From: Burkholderiales bacterium
GTDB lineage: Bacteria > Pseudomonadota > Gammaproteobacteria > Burkholderiales > Burkholderiaceae_C
Reading direction: 5' to 3'
Assembly (NCBI GenBank): GCA_016703325.1
Contig: JADJCH010000022.1
Span: forward strand, 23,712 to 87,711
DNA: 64,000 bases
The translations under genes were made by a program, and so were the position numbers. The number at the start of each line of letters is the position of its first letter. Positions within the stretch are counted from its first letter, which is position 1. The notes beneath the pieces were generated by a model. That model saw only the letters and a program-made list of their open reading frames with translations, made no database searches and had not been told where the DNA came from. Shown here in pieces: positions 53,701 through 60,042 of this stretch.

Positions 53701-54422
53701 AAGGACTCGCCCGCGCCGGCCAGGGCCTGGTAGGCGGTGAAGAACTGGCTGATCAGCGCGCCCACCAGCCGGCCGCGCTCCTCGCCCTCGGGCGGCTCCA
53801 GCAGGGCCGCCTCGAAGCTGATGGCGTCCCAGCCGCCCTCCAACTCGCCCCAGCCATCTCCTCCAGTCGAGCCGGATCCAGGCGCCTCGTTGAGCTTGCT
53901 GAAGAAGGCCTCGTCACCCAGGCGCTGGCGCAGCGCGCTCGCGTCCCTGAACAGCTCCTCGGCCAGGTAGAAACCCGGCACCGGGGCCGTGGGGTGCAGG
54001 CGCCGCACATGGTCGGCGTACTGGCCCAGCACGGCCGACTCCATGTCGGAGGCGCCGATCATGTGGTACGGCACCATCAGGAAGCGCTTGCCTTGCGCCC
54101 AGCCCAGCTGCGCCACCACCTCGGCCAGCTCCGGCATCGACCGCGCCTGCGCATGGCCGGCCAGCAGGAGGTTGAGCACCGCCATGAAGTGGCTCTTGCC
54201 CGAGCCGAACGAGCCGCGCAGGTAGGCCGCCTTGCTGCTGTGGCTGGTGACCGACTGCTGGATGAAGCCCAGCGCGTTCTTGAACGCCGCGCCCAGCTCC
54301 GGCGTGACCACGTAGTCGCGCAGCGTCTGCTCGGCATGGGCCACGCCCTCGGACAGCTTGAGGACGAAATCGCCCTGGTGCACCCGCTCGGGGATGGTGA
54401 TCAGGTCTCGGATGAATGGCAT
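50715..54422 (-). CDS. pglY: BREX-2 large ATPase PglY
   Basis: A 1235-residue ATPase of the BrxC/PglY group. After the N-terminal helix MPFIRDLITIPERVHQGDF comes Walker A in GSFGSGKSHFM (70-80). LGYDAVILFLDELVLWLAS is the Walker B region, and VSFVARQRDLRDLVG is an arginine-sensor-like segment. The middle is long and helical, and near the C-terminus a Pro-rich linker of about 35 residues (PPVPPVPPQPPQPPQ) separates a short final domain. PglY forms the core of the BREX complex. The ribosome site GGGAGAA lies before the ATG. The first 7 codons and the upstream region are copied at 56564-56620. Confidence 0.91.
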   Translation of the reverse strand: MPFIRDLITIPERVHQGDFVLKLSEGVAHAEQTLRDYVVTPELGAAFKNALGFIQQSVTSHSSKAAYLRGSFGSGKSHFMAVLNLLLAGHAQARSMPELAEVVAQLGWAQGKRFLMVPYHMIGASDMESAVLGQYADHVRRLHPTAPVPGFYLAEELFRDASALRQRLGDEAFFSKLNEAPGSGSTGGDGWGELEGGWDAISFEAALLEPPEGEERGRLVGALISQFFTAYQALAGAGESFVPLDAGLAIMSRHARDLGYDAVILFLDELVLWLASHASDPGFVSREGTKLVKLVEATHADRPIPLVSFVARQRDLRDLVGENLSGAAGVQFSDVLKHWEARFHRITLEDRNLPAIAEKRVLRPVSDDARKELARAFDDVLRLRRDVLDTLLATDADRDMFRKVYPFSPALVQTLIAVSSVLQRERTALKLMLQLLVDRRADLELGQLIPVGDLWDVIAEGDEPFSEGMRVHFENAKRLFNQRLLPVLESKAGTTWEALRLGQAEPMRAKALRNDARLLKTLLLAALVPEVESLKALTATRLAALNHGTFKSPIPGQEAQQVLRKLRDWAGEVGELKVTDDANPVLSIQITGVDLEPVLKAAEVVDNPGNRRKTVRELLFKELGIEDKGAMFHHFERVWRGTRREVEVVYENVREMADDRLKDRTGSWTVVLDIPFDEPHRTPADDLARLGEYRGGSTHTLVWLPSFLSSKAEGDLKRYVVLDHILQGERFEDYATHLSFVDRVQAKALAKNQRDSLRTKLIGHLEVAYGVRSEPRDSITHELTAEQQFRSLDPTLAPRPPVGVNLQGAFESLLDQLFTHRWPGHPNFDTEIKGTLVRRLWPEVRAAIEAPQHRGPIADAGMRKLIRSVVNPLRLGQMGETHLLVETNWQSHFAQQQALDAQGGPLTVARVRRWIDQPRPMGLPTELQNLIILAWAQQTNRRLLLNGGPCEAEVDRLADEVELREQALPALADWERAIKLAGEMLGVVAPQTLSAANVGKLVADVKKVARERQSSTNALVDALRARCERYAGGLTGARWRTARASQTAVAALAAADEATLVATMAQLEVDTSETAMGRSITQSQGMADTLAATRWTLFDGLVRMTDARAEDAKALLADLATLLGTDEYVAALKPGLQGLEQMATELLTAVVIPPAPPVPPVPPQPPQPPQVQPPLPPVPAPAPSPDVELIDEASNRVMDAQAASSALAQLQKKLAGDDTLELTVSWRLVRRRKLA

Positions 54423-54457
54423 GTTGTGTTTCTCCCTCAGGCTGCGCCGGCCCGTGT
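54401..54457. repeat. 57-bp direct repeat, pglY-side copy
   Basis: Matches 56564-56620 at 54 of 57 positions. It covers the first 7 codons of pglY, its ribosome site and the last codons of the upstream gene (AGAA-stop). Together the copies bracket the AAA/Toprim pair. Confidence 0.9.
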
Positions 54458-55213
54458 CGAATCGTGGGTGTTGCGGTTCAATGCCACGCCGCAGGCACGG
54501 TCCAGCTCACGCCGGAAGGCCGCAAAGCTGGGCATGTCGATGCGCCGCGGGTCGATGGTTCCGTCGCGTACCCAGTCGGCCTGCACGTCGGCACTCGGGT
54601 ATTCGCCGCCGTTCAAGGCTGCGAGCATGGCCTTCAGAGAGTTGGGACTTCCGTCATTTCCCGCAGATTCTTCCAACGCCGCACAGTGCTGATAGTGTGG
54701 CTGCCGCAAAGCGCATATCAGCCACCCCTCAGACTTTGGGCGTGGAACCATGGCGACGCCGCCCATGCACTCGGCGCGAGCAAAACCTTGCTTGATGGCT
54801 GCGACCTGTTCGGACCAATGATCCTGGCCCACTGCGCGTGTCCCATCACTGTCGTGGAACAAGATGGCGACGACGCGGTCACCACTCTTCCTTGCTTCTT
54901 CCACCGCCAATATCCCCAACGTCCATGCCTGGGTCGTGATGCCACCCAGGCCTGCCGGACGCTTGACGCCGGAGAGTATTGGCGCGCGCCCCTCTCGCTT
55001 ATTCTTTCGAAGAGACAGGTCTCCACGACTGAAGTACACGACGACATCGCCGCCATACAGGCGCTGATGCTCCAACAACGAATAGTCCAGTGCCATGTGG
55101 CAGCACTTGTCGACCAGTTCGGCCATTGGCCCGGGCACAAACTCGTTGCCACCCTCAACTGGGCGGTTCGCTCCGAGGTCCGTTGGCCCCTCCCCGGACA
55201 GCATCAGCTTCAC
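54437..55213 (-). CDS. Toprim-like protein of a two-gene ATPase/nuclease module
   Basis: A 258-residue protein with a Toprim-like active-site pattern: an acidic residue in the first strand (MKLMLSGEGPTD, E8) and a DxD pair in VVAILFHDSDGTR (D121, D123), as in OLD-family and related nucleases. The segment between holds histidines and an aromatic helix (SLLEHQRLYGGDVVVYFSRG). The last residues THDSTRAGAA end like the Fic protein (AGAA-stop) because they lie in the 57-bp repeat. The GTG overlaps the ATPase stop (GTGA). ATPase plus Toprim pairs are common phage-defence modules (OLD, Gabija and PARIS are examples), but I cannot assign this one to a named type. Confidence 0.7.
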   Translation of the reverse strand: MKLMLSGEGPTDLGANRPVEGGNEFVPGPMAELVDKCCHMALDYSLLEHQRLYGGDVVVYFSRGDLSLRKNKREGRAPILSGVKRPAGLGGITTQAWTLGILAVEEARKSGDRVVAILFHDSDGTRAVGQDHWSEQVAAIKQGFARAECMGGVAMVPRPKSEGWLICALRQPHYQHCAALEESAGNDGSPNSLKAMLAALNGGEYPSADVQADWVRDGTIDPRRIDMPSFAAFRRELDRACGVALNRNTHDSTRAGAA

Positions 55214-56499
55214 GCAGACGCCTCCGAGGGCTGCTGTGCCAGGCGCTGAGCTTCCAGGGGCAGTGCGTTGAGGTCCGTGTCTACGTAGGCCTCACCCGGC
55301 CCCAGGAGACCCAGCTTGTCCTGCATGGACGGCAGGTCGAACAGGCGCGCCGCCTGGGTGTGCCCCTGCTCGTTGCGGTACAGCAGCATCACCGCCTGCC
55401 GCGCGACGTCGTCGGGCAGGTAGTTCAGGATCAGCGGGCTGTGGGTGGTAACGACGACCTGCGGGCCGGCGTGGAGCAGATGGTCGACCAGCTTCTGTAC
55501 CAACTCTGGATTGATGCCGTTTTCGATCTCGTCGAAGAAGACCGTTGTCCCCGCGCGATGTCCGGACAACATGCCTGCACGCTCCAGCACCGTTCCGCGT
55601 CGCGCCAGGTCCACTTGGGAGAGGATCGCCAGGATACGCAGCAATCCGTCGTTCACATGACGTGCGCCCGTCTGAACGGGCCGCCCTTGGGCGTCACGAA
55701 AGGACTCCTCGATGCGCAGATCCTTCCAGCCGGAACGCAGGCTTTGCGTGGTGTAGCCGTGGAGATCCGGATAGAAGGACTGAAGCCCGTCAATCAGGCG
55801 TTCACGTGCTTCTCGGGGCAAACCGTGTAGGTAGGCTGACAGGCGCTCCCCGCCAGTACCCAGATCTTGCGCATCCTTGGCCCGCCGTCGCATCGACTGG
55901 GGCGACAACATGTCCAGCGACCGGAACTCCGCCAAGGCATCCATCAACGCCCAAATGCCGAATGCCGAGCTGCCAGCCTTCAACAACGAAAGTGCCGACC
56001 CCTCGAACTTCAGCGTCTTCAGGTTGAAGACCTCGATCGACGCTGACTTGCCCTGCGGATTCGACAGCGGCTGGACGGTCATCATTTGGTCCGCGCTGCG
56101 CAACAGCACCCGATCCCCGATGGAGACAGTTTCAGAGGTACATCGCATCAAGGACGGGTTGAAGCTTCCCTCCCAGACGACAGGCCCCAGCTCCCATTCC
56201 TTCCCGGCACTGACCAACTGCGACGCTGACGAGAACTCAAATTCGAGTCGAAACCTGATCAACTGGCGAGACAGGAATCGGCTCGTGAGGTCCCCCTTCT
56301 TCCACTCCCGTTGGTCCAGCCAATCCTGCACTTTCCCCCGCGCCAGGTGCGCCACGAAATCCAGCGCCTGCAGCACCGTCGACTTGCCGGCCCCGTTCAG
56401 GCCGACGAGGCAGACGAACGGCCCGAGCGCGTGGGGCGCCGGTGGCAGGCGGAAGTTGACGAGCGACTTGAAGTTGTCGATGTAGAAGCTGCGGATCAT
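55210..56499 (-). CDS. AAA (ABC/RecF-like) ATPase of the two-gene module
   Basis: A 429-residue overcoming-lysogenisation/RecF-type ATPase. The N-terminus MIRSFYIDNFKSLVNFRLP precedes Walker A GLNGAGKS (33-40). The ABC signature region is GARHVNDGLLRILAILSQ, Walker B is TVFFDEIENGINPELVQ, and the switch His is in VVTTHSPLILNYLP. These ATPases often gate a partner nuclease in defence systems, consistent with the overlapping Toprim-like gene. The ATG at 56499 overlaps the stop of a 29-codon leader ORF (ATGA). Codon use is less extreme in GC than the neighbouring BREX genes, consistent with separate acquisition. Confidence 0.85.
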   Translation of the reverse strand: MIRSFYIDNFKSLVNFRLPPAPHALGPFVCLVGLNGAGKSTVLQALDFVAHLARGKVQDWLDQREWKKGDLTSRFLSRQLIRFRLEFEFSSASQLVSAGKEWELGPVVWEGSFNPSLMRCTSETVSIGDRVLLRSADQMMTVQPLSNPQGKSASIEVFNLKTLKFEGSALSLLKAGSSAFGIWALMDALAEFRSLDMLSPQSMRRRAKDAQDLGTGGERLSAYLHGLPREARERLIDGLQSFYPDLHGYTTQSLRSGWKDLRIEESFRDAQGRPVQTGARHVNDGLLRILAILSQVDLARRGTVLERAGMLSGHRAGTTVFFDEIENGINPELVQKLVDHLLHAGPQVVVTTHSPLILNYLPDDVARQAVMLLYRNEQGHTQAARLFDLPSMQDKLGLLGPGEAYVDTDLNALPLEAQRLAQQPSEASA

Positions 56500-56585
56500 G
56501 GGGCGTCCTTCTGCGCGAGTTGCTCGACGCGGCACTGGAGCGGCCTCCATTCTGGAGCGGGCGTCAGGTCTCGGATGAAAGGCAT
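56496..56585 (-). CDS. 29-codon leader ORF made from a duplicated pglY start
   Basis: From ATG 56585 the minus strand reads MPFIRDL, identical to the first seven residues of PglY, then diverges (TPAPEWRPL) and stops at 56496-56498. The stop overlaps the ATPase ATG as ATGA. A GGGAGAA ribosome site precedes it, 14 bases after the Fic stop, in the same arrangement as before pglY. It is probably translated, and may couple ATPase translation to the Fic gene. It is unlikely to have its own protein function. Confidence 0.6.
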   Translation of the reverse strand: MPFIRDLTPAPEWRPLQCRVEQLAQKDAP

Positions 56586-56620
56586 GTTGTGGTTCTCCCT
56601 CAGGCTGCGCCGGCCTGTGT
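56564..56620. repeat. 57-bp direct repeat, Fic-side copy
   Basis: Matches 54401-54457 with 3 mismatches. It contains the end of the Fic gene, a ribosome site and the first codons of pglY. It marks the upstream edge of the AAA/Toprim module. Confidence 0.9.
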
Positions 56621-58162
56621 GTCGGTGTCGTTGTCGGTTGCCGTGCCAGGTTCTGCGGCGGGTGGCCGGAAGCAATCCGCCACGATGGCCTCGATGCGGT
56701 CGATGTCCGCCGGTGGCACCAGCGCCAGCTCCGCGGCCGTGCGGCGGCGCGTCGGCATGCGGTTGCCGTTCTGGCGGATCCACTGGATCAGCAGGTTGAT
56801 GCTGCGGTTGGGCAGGTCGAACTCGCGGTCGATGCGGTCGAAGGCCAGGTCGTAGGCCTGGATGAACTGCGTTTCCTCGATCAGCGACTGCGCCAGCGCC
56901 TGCTCGGCGCAGTCGGTGATGAAGCGCGCGGCAGCCTCTCCGTTCCAGTGCGCGTAGGTGCTGGGCGAGGAGCGGAAGTCGAAGGCGAAGGCGTTGTCGG
57001 CCAGGCAGGTCACGTCCCACAGGCCGCGCGCTGGGCGGCTGAAGGCCTCCAGCGCTGCCAGGTACTCGGCCTCGTGCCGCTTCATCGCAACCGACAGCGG
57101 CAGCAGCGTCGGCTGCCCGCCCACCACCGGCAGCACCTGTTGCAGGTTCAGGCTGTGGTGGGCCAGCAGGCGCGACAGGCGGCCGTTCCCGTCCATGAAG
57201 GGGTGCAGGAACACGAAGCCAAAGCTCACCAGCGCCGCGCGCACAAAGGGCGGCACATCGCCCTCGCGGCTGTTGGCCATGGCCATCCAGCCGTCCATCA
57301 AGGCCGGCAGGTCGCCGGGCGGCGGCGGGATGTAGCGCACCGCCAGCGCCCCGTGGCCGCCGCGCTGCAGCCAGTTCTGCTGATGGCGGAACTCGGCTTC
57401 CACCCGCAGCGCGCTGGTGATGACCGTGTTCTGCAGCCCGACCAGGTAGTCCTCGGTCACCGGCTGGTGGTCACCCAACTCGGCCAGGGCCCCGAGGAAG
57501 GCCCGCTCCTTGTCCGGCGAAGGCGACTCGTTCTCGATGGCAAAGGAGTCCCGCGTCTCGGAGAGGTAGGCCCAGCTCAGCACCCGGTCGAGCGTGCTGC
57601 GGTTGCCCGCGTCGTCGGCCCAGGCGCGCAGCCGCTCCAGCACCTGCTGGCCGCGCTGCTCCAGGCCTGTGTCGCGCCGCACCACGGGGCAGTAGGCGAA
57701 GGGGCCGATGCCGTTGAAGTTCACCCGCAGTCGCTGGCTGCGCTCCCACACGGGGCCGACGTAGTGGCTGGCGCTGTCGAACAGGTCGATGTAGTTGCCG
57801 CCGGTGCTGTCCCAGGGCAGCGGCAGTTCGCGGCCGTGCGCCTTTTCCCAGAGGAAGGCTGCCCGGCGCAGGAAACTCCCGGTGCGCTGGGTGGCCAGTG
57901 CGGCCGAAAGCGCCTCGGCAGGGACCAGCCGCAGTGCCTCCAGCAGCAGTGCCAGTTGCAGGTCCTCGTGCTTGAGCGCGAACAGCACATGCTCCAGCAG
58001 CGGCGCATCATCGGCCGGTGCCACTTGGCGCGGCACCGCCAGCAGGTCGGCCATGGGCTCGATGCGCGTGACCGGCCGCACCTGCGCCGGTCGCAGCACC
58101 GGCGGCAGCCGCAGGCCCGTCTGGCTGGCGACATGGGCGGCAATGAACTCGTAGCCGATCAT
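56600..58162 (-). CDS. Fic-domain protein (AMPylase-type) with inhibitory motif
   Basis: A protein of about 520 residues. The Fic active-site loop HPFMDGNGR is complete (residues 324-332 counted from a GTG at 58174), so AMP or other nucleotide transfer to a target hydroxyl is likely. An upstream SFAIEN (210-215) fits the (S/T)xxxE(G/N) inhibitory helix motif, so activity is probably autoinhibited. The N-terminal 200 residues are a helical domain, and the C-terminus holds a winged-helix-like RSINLLIQWIRQNGN followed by an acidic tail. ATG 58162 or GTG 58174 may be the start. It lies between the TAC trio and the AAA/Toprim module and may serve in defence or target modification. Confidence 0.85.
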   Translation of the reverse strand: MIGYEFIAAHVASQTGLRLPPVLRPAQVRPVTRIEPMADLLAVPRQVAPADDAPLLEHVLFALKHEDLQLALLLEALRLVPAEALSAALATQRTGSFLRRAAFLWEKAHGRELPLPWDSTGGNYIDLFDSASHYVGPVWERSQRLRVNFNGIGPFAYCPVVRRDTGLEQRGQQVLERLRAWADDAGNRSTLDRVLSWAYLSETRDSFAIENESPSPDKERAFLGALAELGDHQPVTEDYLVGLQNTVITSALRVEAEFRHQQNWLQRGGHGALAVRYIPPPPGDLPALMDGWMAMANSREGDVPPFVRAALVSFGFVFLHPFMDGNGRLSRLLAHHSLNLQQVLPVVGGQPTLLPLSVAMKRHEAEYLAALEAFSRPARGLWDVTCLADNAFAFDFRSSPSTYAHWNGEAAARFITDCAEQALAQSLIEETQFIQAYDLAFDRIDREFDLPNRSINLLIQWIRQNGNRMPTRRRTAAELALVPPADIDRIEAIVADCFRPPAAEPGTATDNDTDTQAGAA

Positions 58163-58283
58163 GTTGAGGCCCACATTTTTGATACGACGCCAGGAATTTT
58201 GTTATTCGCGGCCGATTTGATGATTTTCTTGATATGTCGACAGTCCCGCATGCCACGCGGCAGCCAATCCCGCATGGAGGGCA

Positions 58284-58859
58284 TCAGGCCGGCTTGGTGG
58301 CCGCGCGCACCCCACGCACCCTCTTTCGCGCAGTGGCGACGGCAACGGCAGGCGCAGCGGCAGCTTCCGATGCCGCGGGGGTCGGTGCGGCCTGGGGCTG
58401 GCGCTTCAGGTCATGAAAATGCACCGTCGGCAGCATGGCCGGGCCGGCGGGCATGCGTGAGGTCAGCGCCAGCACCTGCTCGCGGATGGCCGACCACAGC
58501 AGGGCGGCGCCGTTGACGGCAGCCAGGTCCTCCGGCGGGGCCAGCTTCTCGGTGCCAGGGGGCACGGTCACCACGCCAGCAGCTTCCAGGTCGAGCAGGT
58601 AGGGGGCGAAGCGCTGGTCGTTGGCCTCCGGCACCGCGACGTTGTCGACCTGCACCTGCAGCGACACCATGTAGTGCAGGCCGGGCTCGGCGTCGATGGC
58701 CAGGGTGTCGATGCCGAAGCCGGTGGCGATGTTCACGCCCTCGAACAGCGCCACATGCGACCACGGGGCACCGCCATGCACGGGCATGTGCCTCTCGTCG
58801 AGCGCGACGTGGACCCGCTTGAACATCAGCTGCTTGAGTTGAACGGGGCTGATCTTCAT
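58284..58859 (-). CDS. SecB-like chaperone of a toxin-antitoxin-chaperone system
   Basis: A 191-residue chaperone. The C-terminal part of the SecB fold is clear: LLDLEAAGVVTVPPG, AAVNGAALLWSAIREQVLALTSRMPAGPAMLPTVHFHDL, which matches the NGA.LLY..VRE....LTSR...G...LP.V.F..L signature of TAC chaperones. The N-terminal strands include VHVALDERHMP and HYMVSLQVQVDNV. The last 35 residues are an Ala/Lys-rich tail. In TAC systems the chaperone protects the antitoxin from degradation. Its ATG overlaps the MqsA-like stop (ATGA), fixing the three-gene order toxin-antitoxin-chaperone. Confidence 0.87.
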   Translation of the reverse strand: MKISPVQLKQLMFKRVHVALDERHMPVHGGAPWSHVALFEGVNIATGFGIDTLAIDAEPGLHYMVSLQVQVDNVAVPEANDQRFAPYLLDLEAAGVVTVPPGTEKLAPPEDLAAVNGAALLWSAIREQVLALTSRMPAGPAMLPTVHFHDLKRQPQAAPTPAASEAAAAPAVAVATARKRVRGVRAATKPA

Positions 58860-59455
58860 GCGACCTGCTCCTCTGGGCTGAGGGGGTAGGGTTCGTTGCC
58901 AGCGTCTGCCGAGTCGAAGCTTGCCAGCCGGAACGATCGGCGCTGACGGGGCGCAACGGTGAACATGCGCAGCTTGTTGGCGCGCTCGTCCTCACATCGT
59001 CTCTCCCACAACGGCAGCTCCACACCCGCCTCGTCGGCCAGATCCTTCAGCACCTCCGGGCGCTTGATGGCCTGCTTGAGCAGCTTCGTCGTGCTCTCGT
59101 CCGGGTAGGTCACCTCGTTCTCGTAGCGAGAGAAGGCGATCTTGCCCTTGCCGAAGATGCGCGCTGCGGCCTGCTGGGTCAGGCCGTAACGCTTGCGCAG
59201 GCCGACGATCTCCTCGCCCGTCAGCAGCCCGCCGTACTGCGACCTGCGCGCAGCCAGGCGGACCAGGTTCTCGTCGTGCTGGCTGCTCAACGTGATCTCG
59301 GCGCCACAGTGGTCGCACTTCGACGTGAGCAGCTCCACCCGGACCTCCCGGCCGTGGGGATGGAACACCTCTTCGGTCGTGGCGGGATGCAGCTGGCCCT
59401 GGCGACAGATGCGGCACGGACGGGTCGGCTTGGGCAGGGTGTTCAGGTTGGACAT
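58856..59455 (-). CDS. mqsA: MqsA-like antitoxin with C-terminal extension
   Basis: A 199-residue antitoxin. Zinc-binding CxxC pairs are at C14/C17 and C47/C50, followed by a Xre-type helix-turn-helix (LTGEEIVGLRKRYGLTQQAAARIFGKGKIAFSRYENE, about 77-115), as in MqsA/YgiT. Residues about 145-199 are an extension beyond ordinary MqsA (LWERRCEDERANKLRMFTVA and so on). In TAC antitoxins such a tail, called ChAD, makes the antitoxin depend on the SecB-like chaperone; this assignment is inference from position. It lies 32 bases after the toxin gene and overlaps the chaperone gene. Confidence 0.88.
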   Translation of the reverse strand: MSNLNTLPKPTRPCRICRQGQLHPATTEEVFHPHGREVRVELLTSKCDHCGAEITLSSQHDENLVRLAARRSQYGGLLTGEEIVGLRKRYGLTQQAAARIFGKGKIAFSRYENEVTYPDESTTKLLKQAIKRPEVLKDLADEAGVELPLWERRCEDERANKLRMFTVAPRQRRSFRLASFDSADAGNEPYPLSPEEQVA

Positions 59456-59487
59456 AAGGGCCTCTTGCCTCTCTCTCTTCTCTCAAC

Positions 59488-59919
59488 TCAGCCTTCGTGG
59501 CAGGACACGAGCGTGATGGTGACGCCGCCCTCTTCATCGACCGAGAACTTCAGGTACACGCGCAGACCACCCTTGTCGGTACGGCACTGTCTTCGGGCGT
59601 CATAGGGCAGACGATAGGCATCGCAGGGCAGACTGTGCCCGGTGCTGATCTCGCACCACTCCGACTTGAAATAGTCCTGCGGCGTCAGGCAGACCAGCAT
59701 TTGCAGCACGTCGGCGCTGCTCCAGCCCTCCTTGCGCAGGTCCTTGGCACACTTGGTTGTGGCGATCCATAGGTCTTCGGTGTCGAAATCGCCTCGACGC
59801 AACAGCATCTGCAGCCCTTGCAGATCGATCAGGGCGTCACCCTGAATCCGTCTGCCTCCGGGCGTGTCGGTCGGGGGTGGCAATGATGCCGGATCCCGTC
59901 TCCAGAGCTTGTCGGTCAA
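59488..59919 (-). CDS. mqsR: MqsR-like mRNA-interferase toxin
   Basis: A 143-residue toxin of the MqsR/RelE-fold group. The conserved core is WSSADVLQMLVCLTPQDYFKSEWCE, then DAYRLPYDARR and GLRVYLKFSVDEEGGVTITLVSCHEG, matching the MqsR pattern D..Y.KS.T...... QDVYRP ... VYLKI. The N-terminal 35 residues are an extension. The annotated start is TTG 59919, the only start in frame near the operator. A palindrome covers it (59920-59936). It is the first gene of the MqsR-MqsA-SecB-like trio. Confidence 0.82.
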   Translation of the reverse strand: MTDKLWRRDPASLPPPTDTPGGRRIQGDALIDLQGLQMLLRRGDFDTEDLWIATTKCAKDLRKEGWSSADVLQMLVCLTPQDYFKSEWCEISTGHSLPCDAYRLPYDARRQCRTDKGGLRVYLKFSVDEEGGVTITLVSCHEG

Positions 59920-59936
59920 TTTATCACCGTGATAAA
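59920..59936. promoter_or_regulatory. Palindromic operator at the toxin start
   Basis: TTTATCACCGTGATAAA is a perfect 8-1-8 palindrome directly next to the toxin's TTG start codon. A weaker TCAC..GTGA site lies at 59956-59967. This is the expected autoregulatory operator for the MqsA-like DNA-binding antitoxin and shows that the trio has its own promoter. Confidence 0.75.
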
Positions 59937-60042
59937 CATGGGGCCAGTACTATCGTCACGGATGTGATCCTCTTGCGACGTTCGCTCGCTTTCCGCCCTG
60001 CCCGTCCAGCCAGCTGCCCATGACCACCGCGACCAGCGCCCT

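Noticed and set aside
51747..54692. A 981-codon open frame opposite pglY
   Set aside because: Antisense shadow of pglY.
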